A DNA stretch of 64,000 nucleotides from Burkholderiales bacterium. GTDB taxonomy: Bacteria; Pseudomonadota; Gammaproteobacteria; Burkholderiales; Burkholderiaceae_C. Of this stretch, positions 46,765 to 54,834 are shown piece after piece (positions within the stretch are counted from its first letter, which is position 1; each line of letters starts with the position of its first letter). Under the pieces are notes generated by a model. It did no database searches, had not been told where the DNA came from, and saw only the letters and a program-made list of their open reading frames with translations. The DNA lies in the NCBI GenBank assembly GCA_013044035.1, contig JABEVE010000029.1, positions 88,689-152,688 on the forward strand, in the 5' to 3' direction. A program made the translations under genes and the position numbers.

Positions 46765-48392
46765 CATTGCGAACCTTCACTCTCGGCCTCGGCCTGTTGC
46801 TGGTGGGCATCGGCGCGGGCCTCTGGAGCAGCCGCTGGCTGCCGCACGGCACCTCGCAAACCGGGGCGCTGAACACCGCGACGGCCTCGGCTTCCGCAGC
46901 AACTTCGGCGGCAGCGCCGGCAAGCCGCCGGGTGCTGTACTGGGCCAACCCGATGAACGCCGCCATCCACGCCGACCACCCGATGAAGGACAACATGGGG
47001 ATGGACTATGTGCCGGTCTATGCCCCCGCTGCAACGCCGCAGCGCCGGGTGCTGTACTGGGCCAGCCCGATGAATCCGGCGATCCATTCGGACCACCCGA
47101 TGAAGGACAACATGGGCATGGATTACGTGCCGGTCTACGCCCAAGCCGAAGCCGGTGGGGCCGACACCGGGGTGCGCATCGACCCGCGCCTGACGCAAAA
47201 CCTGGGCGTGCGCCTGACGACCGCACAGATGCGCCCCCTGGGCCAGGCGATCCAGACCGTGGGCACCGTGGCCGTGGACCAGAACCGCATCACCACCGTC
47301 ACCCCGCGCTTCTCCGGCTGGGTGGTGCAACTCAAGGTGCGTGCCGTGGGCGACCCGGTGTTGCGCGGCCAGGTTCTGGCGGAGATTTACTCGCCCGAGC
47401 TGTACAGCGCGCAGCAGGAATACAGCATTGCGCGCCAGCGAGCCGGCGCGACCGATGGCCACCCCGGCAGTCACCCCGACAGCCAGGGTTTGCTGACCGC
47501 GGCCAAACAGCGCCTGCTGCTGCTGGGCCTGCCCGAGGCTGCGCTCAAGCGGTTGGAGGCCTCGGGCCAGCCGATGCGCGACGTTCCCATCCTGGCGCCC
47601 GAGAGCGGCGTGGTGACGGCGCTGAACGTTCGCCAGGGCAGCTACGTCTCGTCGCAGAACAGCCTGTTCGAGATCGCCAATCTGGATCGGGTCTGGGTCA
47701 ATGTGGCGCTGTACGACTACCAGATGCCGTGGGTGCGCCTGGGTGACGGCGTGCAGCTCCAGCTTCCGGCCTACCCCGGGCGGAATTGGGATGGGCGCCT
47801 GAACTTTCTCTACCCCACGCTGGACCCGCAAACCCGCACCATCACCGCGCGCCTGAGCTTCGCCAACCCCGGCGGCACGCTGCGCCCGGGCATGTATGCC
47901 AACGCCACGGTGCAGGCCCAGGCGCAAACCGCGCTGGCGCTGCCGAGCAGCGCGGTGTTGCGCACGCAGGATGGCGATTACGCCATGCTGGCGCAGGCGG
48001 GCGGCCACTTCCTGCCGGTGCAGGTTGCGCTTGGGCCCGAGGCGAGCGGCTGGGTGGTCATCGCCCGGGGGCTCAAGGCGGGTGACCAGGTGGTGGAAAG
48101 TGCCCAGTTCCTGCTGTACTCCGAATCGCAGTTCCAGTCGGTCAAGGCGCGCATGCTCGGCGCTCAGCCCGACACGCGCGGCGCCAGCGGCATGCCCGCC
48201 ACAGGAGCGATGCCGGGCATGCCACCCGCGAGCGGCCCGCAAGCCGACGTTGCCGGGCCCATGCCCGCACCAACGCCCGCACCCATGGCGACACCCACGT
48301 CCACACCGCCTGTGAGGCGAGCAGCGGCGCCACCCCCTGAGGCGGGGTCGATGGCCGGGATGACCATGGCCCCGGGCCGGAGCGCCCCATGA
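46761..48392 (+). CDS. cusB: Membrane-fusion protein of Cu/Ag efflux, with two heavy-metal-binding domains (CusB-like)
   Basis: The 543-residue periplasmic adaptor has an N-terminal hydrophobic anchor. Two tandem heavy-metal-binding domains follow (residues 57-87 and 96-126), each with the YWAxPMN, DHPMKDNMGMDYVPVY pattern. Then come the barrel-sandwich and alpha-hairpin regions (VDQNRITTVTPRFSGWVVQL, LAEIYSPELYSAQQEY) and a Met/Pro-rich tail (about 460-543). CusB passes Cu(I)/Ag(I) to CusA. Two copies of the metal-binding domain are unusual. Confidence 0.9.
   Translation: MTLRTFTLGLGLLLVGIGAGLWSSRWLPHGTSQTGALNTATASASAATSAAAPASRRVLYWANPMNAAIHADHPMKDNMGMDYVPVYAPAATPQRRVLYWASPMNPAIHSDHPMKDNMGMDYVPVYAQAEAGGADTGVRIDPRLTQNLGVRLTTAQMRPLGQAIQTVGTVAVDQNRITTVTPRFSGWVVQLKVRAVGDPVLRGQVLAEIYSPELYSAQQEYSIARQRAGATDGHPGSHPDSQGLLTAAKQRLLLLGLPEAALKRLEASGQPMRDVPILAPESGVVTALNVRQGSYVSSQNSLFEIANLDRVWVNVALYDYQMPWVRLGDGVQLQLPAYPGRNWDGRLNFLYPTLDPQTRTITARLSFANPGGTLRPGMYANATVQAQAQTALALPSSAVLRTQDGDYAMLAQAGGHFLPVQVALGPEASGWVVIARGLKAGDQVVESAQFLLYSESQFQSVKARMLGAQPDTRGASGMPATGAMPGMPPASGPQADVAGPMPAPTPAPMATPTSTPPVRRAAAPPPEAGSMAGMTMAPGRSAP
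46929..47138 (+). repeat. Tandem duplication inside cusB encoding two metal-binding domains
   Basis: Two near-identical 93-base units (46929-47021 and 47046-47138, period 117 bases) encode the two heavy-metal-binding domains. The protein copies differ at only a few positions (NPMNAAIHAD versus SPMNPAIHSD), so the duplication is recent or kept similar by selection or gene conversion. Confidence 0.8.
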
Positions 48393-51300
48393 TCCGGCGG
48401 CTCATGGAGTGGTGCTTCGAGAACCGCAGCCTGACGGTGATCGGCGCGCTGATGCTGCTAGCCGCCGGCATTCTGGCGGTGCGCAACACGCCGCTGGAGG
48501 CCATTCCCGACATCTCCCCCACCCAGGTCATCATCAAGACCTCCTACCCCGGGCAGGCGCCGCAGGTGGTGCAGGACCAGGTGACCTATCCGCTGGAGAC
48601 CACCCTGCAGTCGGTGCCCGGGGCGCGCGCCGTGCGCGGCTATTCGATGTTCGGCGACTCCTTCGTCTACGTCATCTTCAAGGACGGCACCAACATCTAC
48701 CAGGCGCGCAACCTGGTGCTGCAGTATCTCAGTCAGGTGCAGTCCAGGCTGCCGCCTGGAGTGACGCCGGCTCTGGGGCCGGACAGCTCCGGGGTGGACT
48801 GGATTTACATGTACGCCCTGACCGACACCGGCGGCACGCAGGACCTGAGCCAGCTCACGACCTTGCAGAACTGGTTCCTCAAGTACCAGTTACAAGGCAT
48901 CCCGGGCGTGGCCGAGGTCGCCACGGTCGGCGGCATGGTGAAGGAATACCAGGTGGTGGTCAACCCGCAGGCCCTGCTGGCCTACAACCTCACGCTGCCG
49001 CAGGTGGAGGCTGCCATCCGCGCCGCCAACGGCGAGACCAGCGGCTCGGTGGTCGATCTCGGCGAAGCCAGCTATATGGTGCGCACCACCGGCTACATCC
49101 GCTCACTGCAGGACCTGGAGAACGCGCCGCTGGCGGCGCGCGGCGGCGTGCCGCTGACCCTCAAGGACGTGGCCCGCGTCCAGTTCGGCCCGGAGCTGCC
49201 CAACAGCGCCGCCGACCTCAACGGCGAGGGCGCGGTGGTCGGCGGCATCGTGATGATGAACCAGGGCTCGAACGCCGCGGCCATCATCCACCGGGTCGAG
49301 GACAAGATCCGCGCCATCCAGCCCTCGCTGCCGCCGGGGGTCAAGATCGTCACCACCTACAGCCAGGCGCCGCTGATCCAGCGCGCCATCCACACCCTCA
49401 CAGGCAAGCTGCTGGAAGAGTCGCTGATCGTCGCCCTGGTGTCGTTCCTGTTCCTGCTGCGCGCGCGCTCGGCGCTGGTGGCCATCGTGTCGCTGCCGCT
49501 GGGCATCCTCGCCGCCTTCCTGGTGATGTGGGCGCAGGGCATTCCGGCCAACATCATGTCCCTGGGGGGCATCGCCATCGCCATCGGCGCGATGACCGAC
49601 GCCGCGATCGTGATGATCGAGAACATGCACAAGCATATGGAGCAGGATCCCGGCGCCGATCCCTGGATGAAGGCGCGGGTGGCGGCGTCGGAAGTCGGGC
49701 CGGCGCTGTTTTTTTCGCTGCTGATCATCGCGGTGTCCTTCCTGCCGGTGTTCGCGCTCGACGGTGAGGAGGGCAAGCTGTTTCGGCCCCTGGCCTTCAC
49801 CAAGACCTATGCCATGGCCGCGGCCGCCATCCTGTCCATCACCCTGGTGCCGCTGCTGATGGCCTGGTTCATTCGCGGGCCGATTCGCCCCGAGGGGAAG
49901 AACCCCTTGAACCAAGCTCTGATCTGGCTCTACCGCCCCTTGATCCATGGCGTGCTGCGGGCTCCCTGGGTGGTCATCGCTCTGGCCTTCGTCGCCGTGG
50001 CCAGCCTGTATTTCCCCTGGAAGCACCTCGGCTCGGAGTTCATGCCACCCTTGAATGAAGGCACGCTGCTGTACATGCCGGTGTCGCAGGACCCGTCGAT
50101 CTCCATCGGCCAATCCGCCGCGATCCTGCAGCAGACTGACCGCATCATCAAGACCTTCCCCGAGGTGGAGAGCGTGTTCGGCAAGGCTGGCAGGGCGCAG
50201 ACCGCAACCGACCCGACGCCGATCTCGATGTTCATGAGCGTGGTCAACCTCAAGGACCGCAGCACCTGGCCCCCCGGCATGACCACCGCCAAGCTGGTCG
50301 AGACGATGAACCAGGCGCTGCAGATTCCGGGGGTGTCGAACACCTGGACCCAGCCGATCAAGGGTCAGGTGGACATGCTGACCACCGGCCTGCAGACGCC
50401 GCTGGGCATCAAGGTCACCGGCAGCAATCTCGACACGCTGAACCGGCTGGGGCAGGAGATCCAGGCGGCGCTGCAAACCGTGCCGGGCACCCAGAACGCC
50501 TATGCGGCACGGGCCACCGGCGGGCGCTACATCGTGGTCGACACCAACCGGCTGGCCGCCGCGCGCTACGGCCTTTCGGTGGCGGACGTGAACCGGCTGG
50601 TCGAGACCGCCATCGGCGGGCAGATGCTGTCCACCGCCGTCAACGGCCTGGAGCGCTTCCCCATCAGCCTGCGTTACCCGCGTGAACTGCGCCAGTCGCT
50701 GTCCACGCTGATGGAAAGCCGCATCGCCACGCCCGAAGGCAGCCAGATTCCGCTGGCGCAGGTGGCCACGCTGCGCATCGAAGGCGGTCCGCCCATGCTC
50801 ACCAGCGACAACAGCCGGCTGAATTCCTGGGTGTACATCGACCTCAAACCCGGCACCAGCATCGGCGGCTACGTGGCCGCGGCACAAGCGGCTCTGGCGC
50901 AGAAGGTGCATCTGCAGCCCGGTTTCACGCTCGACTGGGTCGGGCAGTACCAGGCGCTGGAGCAGGCCGTGCAGCGCCTGAAGATCGTCGTCCCGGCGGT
51001 CATCGGCCTGATCGCGCTCTTGCTGTATTTCAACTTCAAGAACCTCACCGAGGTCGCCATCATCCTGCTGACCCTGCCGCTGTCGCTGGTGGGCGGATTC
51101 TGGTACGTCGACTGGCTGGGCTACAAACTTTCGGTGGCGGTGGGCGTGGGCTTCATCGCCACCGCCGGGGTGGCCTCCGAGTTCGGCGTGGTCATGCTGC
51201 TGTATCTCGACGCGGCGCTGGAGCGGCGCAAGATTCACGACCGCCTCAACTCCTGGGACGACCTCAAGCAAACAGTGGTCGAGGGCACCTTGCTGCGGCT

Positions 51301-51544
51301 GCGGCCCATGGCAATGACCCTGACCATGGTGGTCGGCGGCCTGCTGCCCATCATGGTCAGCGAGGGTGCCGGCGCCGACGTGATGAAGCGCATCGCCGCG
51401 CCCATGGTGGGCGGCATGCTGACCGCCGCCTTGCTGGCGCTGCTGGTGATTCCGGCGGTTTACGCCCTGTGGCAGAGGCGGCGCCTCGGCCTGGGCACGG
51501 GTCCCGCGACGCGGGATGTCTTGTCGAATGCAAACAGGAGTTGA
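48389..51544 (+). CDS. cusA: Heavy-metal efflux RND pump, Cu(I)/Ag(I) type (CusA-like)
   Basis: A 1051-residue inner-membrane RND transporter with twelve predicted helices and two large periplasmic loops. The N-terminus (MIRRLMEWCFENR) and EAIPDISPTQVIIKTSYPGQAPQ are typical of the HME-RND group. The TM4 proton-relay segment reads GAMTDAAIVMIENMHKHME (about residues 400-418), the form seen in monovalent Cu/Ag pumps rather than CzcA. The start overlaps cusB by 4 bases. It expels Cu(I)/Ag(I) using the proton gradient. Confidence 0.92.
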   Translation: MIRRLMEWCFENRSLTVIGALMLLAAGILAVRNTPLEAIPDISPTQVIIKTSYPGQAPQVVQDQVTYPLETTLQSVPGARAVRGYSMFGDSFVYVIFKDGTNIYQARNLVLQYLSQVQSRLPPGVTPALGPDSSGVDWIYMYALTDTGGTQDLSQLTTLQNWFLKYQLQGIPGVAEVATVGGMVKEYQVVVNPQALLAYNLTLPQVEAAIRAANGETSGSVVDLGEASYMVRTTGYIRSLQDLENAPLAARGGVPLTLKDVARVQFGPELPNSAADLNGEGAVVGGIVMMNQGSNAAAIIHRVEDKIRAIQPSLPPGVKIVTTYSQAPLIQRAIHTLTGKLLEESLIVALVSFLFLLRARSALVAIVSLPLGILAAFLVMWAQGIPANIMSLGGIAIAIGAMTDAAIVMIENMHKHMEQDPGADPWMKARVAASEVGPALFFSLLIIAVSFLPVFALDGEEGKLFRPLAFTKTYAMAAAAILSITLVPLLMAWFIRGPIRPEGKNPLNQALIWLYRPLIHGVLRAPWVVIALAFVAVASLYFPWKHLGSEFMPPLNEGTLLYMPVSQDPSISIGQSAAILQQTDRIIKTFPEVESVFGKAGRAQTATDPTPISMFMSVVNLKDRSTWPPGMTTAKLVETMNQALQIPGVSNTWTQPIKGQVDMLTTGLQTPLGIKVTGSNLDTLNRLGQEIQAALQTVPGTQNAYAARATGGRYIVVDTNRLAAARYGLSVADVNRLVETAIGGQMLSTAVNGLERFPISLRYPRELRQSLSTLMESRIATPEGSQIPLAQVATLRIEGGPPMLTSDNSRLNSWVYIDLKPGTSIGGYVAAAQAALAQKVHLQPGFTLDWVGQYQALEQAVQRLKIVVPAVIGLIALLLYFNFKNLTEVAIILLTLPLSLVGGFWYVDWLGYKLSVAVGVGFIATAGVASEFGVVMLLYLDAALERRKIHDRLNSWDDLKQTVVEGTLLRLRPMAMTLTMVVGGLLPIMVSEGAGADVMKRIAAPMVGGMLTAALLALLVIPAVYALWQRRRLGLGTGPATRDVLSNANRS

Positions 51545-51546
51545 TC

Positions 51547-52074
51547 ATGCAACGTCGTTCGTTTGTGACTGTGATGGCGAGTCTCGTGGGCACCGTGTCC
51601 GGCTTTCTGCTCGGCCGTCGCCCGGCTCAGGCCCAGGGCGGCGGGATGATGGGCCCAGACATGGGCGGCATGATGTCGCCGGGGAATATGAACGGGCCGA
51701 TGCGCACAGGCATGGAGCTGTTCGAGCGCCACAAACTCATCCGCCGCGAGGTCAAGGAATTGCCCGACGGGGTGTATGACATGACCACCTCGACCGACCC
51801 CACCACCGCGGCGCTGATCCAGGAGCATGTGGTGGACATGTATGCGCGGCTGGCGCAGGACCGCCCCTTTCCCTACCCCATGAGCAACAGCGTGCCGCAG
51901 ATGTTCGCCAACCCGACCAAGTACCAGCGCAAGCTCGACATCCTGCCCGATGGCGTGGCCGTGACCGAGACCTCCTCCGACCCGGAGATGGTTGCCGTCA
52001 TCAAGGCGCACTCCCGCGAGCTCGACCGCTTCGCCAAGGAGGGCATGCCAGCCATGATGCGCGGAATGATGTGA
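51547..52074 (+). CDS. Met-rich exported protein with twin-arginine-type signal
   Basis: A 175-residue protein starting two bases after the cusA stop with an AGGAG ribosome-binding site. The N-terminus MQRRSFVTVMASLVG resembles a Tat signal (RRSF) ending near AQAQGG. The mature N- and C-termini are Met/Gly-rich (GGGMMGPDMGGMMSPGNMNGPM and MPAMMRGMM), typical of Cu(I)-binding segments. It is probably a periplasmic copper-binding accessory of the Cus pump. No family was recognised beyond that. Confidence 0.7.
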   Translation: MQRRSFVTVMASLVGTVSGFLLGRRPAQAQGGGMMGPDMGGMMSPGNMNGPMRTGMELFERHKLIRREVKELPDGVYDMTTSTDPTTAALIQEHVVDMYARLAQDRPFPYPMSNSVPQMFANPTKYQRKLDILPDGVAVTETSSDPEMVAVIKAHSRELDRFAKEGMPAMMRGMM

Positions 52075-52219
52075 TGCTCGCGGTGGCGGCCATGCAGAAC
52101 CGGCAGCACCGATCTGCCTGGCGATACGAAGTTTTCCGTCTGGGGTTGCCACAGCAGCCAACCCCATGTCTTGGCTGTTGTGACAACGCTGCTGCACGTT
52201 AATGATCTGGAGAATCGCC

Positions 52220-52423
52220 ATGAAGAAACTGTTGATCGTCATCACCCCCCTGCTGATGCTGGGCGCCGCCTATCCGGCCTTTGCTGCGGGCAACAATGGG
52301 GTACAGACCCGGGAGGCGCAAATTCAGGCCTGCTTCCGGATGCATTATCAATTGATGGACAGGCCCGCCGTGCGCAATCCGCTGGACTGCTGGAGGACGC
52401 ATGGATTCTTGATGAAGCCGTGA
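52220..52423 (+). CDS. Small exported protein
   Basis: A 67-residue protein with a clean signal peptide (MKKLLIVITPLLMLGAAYPAFA). The mature part is short with two Cys (QACFRMHYQLM and LDCWRTHGF) that could form a disulfide or bind metal. It lies 145 bases after the Met-rich protein and may be the last gene of the efflux operon. I start at the ATG at 52220; an ATG six codons upstream is possible. The function is unknown. Confidence 0.6.
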   Translation: MKKLLIVITPLLMLGAAYPAFAAGNNGVQTREAQIQACFRMHYQLMDRPAVRNPLDCWRTHGFLMKP

Positions 52424-52506
52424 CCAGCCTTGCGGCACAAGCCTGGATGCCACTTGGAACTGACAGACTGAATTCCGAGCCACGTCACCCACCAGGGGCC
52501 TCGCCG

Positions 52507-52550
52507 GCGCCCATGGAAAAGCCCGCGATTGCGGGCTTTTCCATGGGCGC
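52507..52550. terminator. Bidirectional terminator with a 20-bp perfect stem
   Basis: Two 20-base arms (52507-52526 and 52531-52550) are exact reverse complements around the loop GATT. Within the arms AAAA precedes GCCCGC and GCGGGC precedes TTTT, so an intrinsic terminator with a T-tract forms on either strand. It lies between the convergent small exported gene and dsbC, as expected. Confidence 0.8.
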
Positions 52551-52574
52551 GTGTATGGGCCTGGGCCCTTGGCC

Positions 52575-53291
52575 TCACTGCATCGCCAGGCGTTTGTCGA
52601 TCTCGGCCGCATCCACCGCGCCGGTGATGCGCTGGCCGTTTTCCAGGAACATGGTGGGGGTACTTTGGACACCCAGCTTCCGGCCCAGTGCAAGGTTGGC
52701 TTGCAAGGGTGTGACGCAGCTTGCGGGTGCCTTCGGGGGCTCCTTCTGCTCGTTCATCCAGGCTTCCCAGGTTTTGCCTTTGTCGGCGGCGCACCAGATG
52801 TCACGCGCCTTGGCGGGCGACTCGGGTCGAATGACGGGGAACAGGAACACATGCACCGTCATGTTGCTCATGGTTTCGAGCGTCTTGTCGAGCAGGTGGC
52901 AATAGGGGCAGTAAGGGTCTTCGAACACGGCGATCTGGCGCTTGCCGTTGCCGTAGACCACCTTGAAGGCGTCTTTCAGCGGCAGCTCGCTCCACTTGAT
53001 TTTCTGCAGTTCCTCGACGCGCGTCTTGGTGATGTTGACGCCGTTCCGGGTGTCGAGGATCTCGCCGGCGAAGAGGAAGGTGCCGGTGGCATCGGTGTAG
53101 AACACGCGGTCACCGAGGTCCACTTCATACAGACCGGCGTAAGGCGTCTTGATGATCTGCGCCGAAGCGGGGAAGTTGGGCAGGACCTTGGACAGCGCCT
53201 TGCGCAAATCCGCCGTGCCCTGCGCCTGGCTGAAACTGGTGAACACGGTGCTGGCGAGCAACAGGGTGGCAACGATCAAACGCAATGTCAT
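52575..53291 (-). CDS. dsbC: DsbC-family thiol:disulfide interchange protein
   Basis: A 238-residue periplasmic protein with a signal peptide (MTLRLIVATLLLASTVFTSFSQA). An N-terminal dimerisation domain of about 60 residues follows. The thioredoxin domain contains CPYC (C128-C131) in VFEDPYCPYCHLL, and the cis-Pro loop is VQSTPTMFLENG. DsbC isomerises wrong disulfides and may support copper-stressed periplasmic proteins. The ATG at 53291 has a GGA at good spacing; one codon pair upstream is an alternative. Confidence 0.9.
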   Translation of the reverse strand: MTLRLIVATLLLASTVFTSFSQAQGTADLRKALSKVLPNFPASAQIIKTPYAGLYEVDLGDRVFYTDATGTFLFAGEILDTRNGVNITKTRVEELQKIKWSELPLKDAFKVVYGNGKRQIAVFEDPYCPYCHLLDKTLETMSNMTVHVFLFPVIRPESPAKARDIWCAADKGKTWEAWMNEQKEPPKAPASCVTPLQANLALGRKLGVQSTPTMFLENGQRITGAVDAAEIDKRLAMQ

Positions 53292-53420
53292 GGGCATTCC
53301 AGAGCTGAGAGTGGGTCGGGGCAGCCGACCGCGGGTTGCATCGATGACCGTGGGTTCGCGCGTCGATGGAGCTCGTCGCAAGACGCACTGGCTCCGCGGC
53401 TTGCGTTGTCACGGGCGCAC

Positions 53421-54701
53421 TCAGGCCATCACGGATAAGCCCGAAGCATAGCCCGCCAACAAACGCTTCAAGGGCGACAGGTGATTGGTACCGGTCAGCC
53501 CGAAAGCGCGCAGTGGCGCCAGCCAGGCCAGGTCAGGAGCGTAGAGCCGGTGCAGGCCGTCGGTCGCCAGTTCCAGTGCCAGCACCTGCTCGGCGCGGGC
53601 GCGGGCATAACGCCGCAGCACGCGCGCATCGCCGATTGCCTGCGCCTCGCCACGCCCGGCCAACACCGCTGCCAGCGCCTGCACGTCCTGCAAGCCGAGG
53701 TTGAGGCCATGTCCAGCCAGGGGATGGATGACGTGGCCGGCGTCGCCAAGCAGCGCGGCGCCTGGCGCCACCAGGCTGTGGGCGCGCTGCAACACCAAGG
53801 GCCAGGCGCCGATCTCTCCAACTGCTGCCAAAGGCGCGAGGTGGGCTGCGCCCAGGGCTTCGAGGTGGGTCTGCAAGCGGGGCACCAGACCTTCGGCACC
53901 GGCCACGCACAGGCTCGTGGCGAGTGCGTCGGGGGCGGACCAGACCAGGGACACCTGATGGTCGTCGTCCTGATCGGCCAGCGGCAGCAAGGCGATGACA
54001 CCGTCCTCGGTGAAGGCCTGGTAGGCGGTGCCGCCATGCGGCTGGGCGCAGCGCACATTGCACACCAGCCCGGTCTGGCCATATGGTTTGCTGCGCAGGC
54101 CGATGCCGGCCCAGTCGCGCACCCGGCTTTGGCGCCCGTCGGCACCCAACAGCAGGCCGGCGCGCGCCACGCTGCCGTCCGCCAGGGTGAGCTCCCAGTG
54201 CGCGCCGTCGAACTGCGCCTGCTCGACGCCCCAGGGCACGAGCCTGGCGCCGCGTTCGAACTGCAGCGCAAGGTCGAGCGCGCGCTCCAGGGCATCGCTT
54301 TCGGCGATCCACGCCAGCGCCTCGACGCCTTGCGCATAGGCGTCAAACTGCAGCGCCGCACCATCGGCCGCAATCTGCATGCGGGCCACCGGCTGTACCC
54401 GTGAGTGCGGCACCTGCGACCAGACACGCATGCTGTCGAGAAAGCGGCGCGACGCGGCATTGAAGGCGTAGACACGCTGGCCGTAGCCCTGTGCTGGCGC
54501 TGCCGGCGCAGGGCGCACACCGCACAGCAGCACGCGCAGGCCGACCTGCGCCAGCGCCAGGGCGGTGGCCTTGCCGACCAGTCCGCCGCCGGCGACGACC
54601 ACGTCTTCTGCAGGCGGCGAATGGGCGCTCCCGGGTGTGTTCGACCCACCCGGATTGAGTCCGCTGGCGGGCTTGCTGGGGCGTAGCGTGCGCATCGTCA
54701 T
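53421..54701 (-). CDS. UbiH/COQ6-family FAD-dependent hydroxylase
   Basis: A 426-residue flavoprotein monooxygenase of the UbiH/UbiF/VisC group, which hydroxylates ubiquinone precursors. FAD-binding motifs are VVVAGGGLVGKATALALA at the N-terminus, LLLGADGRQSRVRDWAG in the middle, and the GD motif LLGDAGHVIHPLAGHGLNLGLQDV near the C-terminus. Which ring position it hydroxylates cannot be told from motifs alone. Two start codons (54701, 54695) are equally possible. It is divergent from the AsmA gene. Confidence 0.85.
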   Translation of the reverse strand: MTMRTLRPSKPASGLNPGGSNTPGSAHSPPAEDVVVAGGGLVGKATALALAQVGLRVLLCGVRPAPAAPAQGYGQRVYAFNAASRRFLDSMRVWSQVPHSRVQPVARMQIAADGAALQFDAYAQGVEALAWIAESDALERALDLALQFERGARLVPWGVEQAQFDGAHWELTLADGSVARAGLLLGADGRQSRVRDWAGIGLRSKPYGQTGLVCNVRCAQPHGGTAYQAFTEDGVIALLPLADQDDDHQVSLVWSAPDALATSLCVAGAEGLVPRLQTHLEALGAAHLAPLAAVGEIGAWPLVLQRAHSLVAPGAALLGDAGHVIHPLAGHGLNLGLQDVQALAAVLAGRGEAQAIGDARVLRRYARARAEQVLALELATDGLHRLYAPDLAWLAPLRAFGLTGTNHLSPLKRLLAGYASGLSVMA

Positions 54702-54834
54702 GCCGTCAAGGCCTGTGCCTAGAATGAACGTCCCTTCATTTTGCGCCCGCCCCGGCGCGGCCGTGCACCGCCGCGCCGAACACATCTCCGATGCAAGGAC
54801 ACATGAACGCACCGTTCTGCGGCAGGCTGCCACC

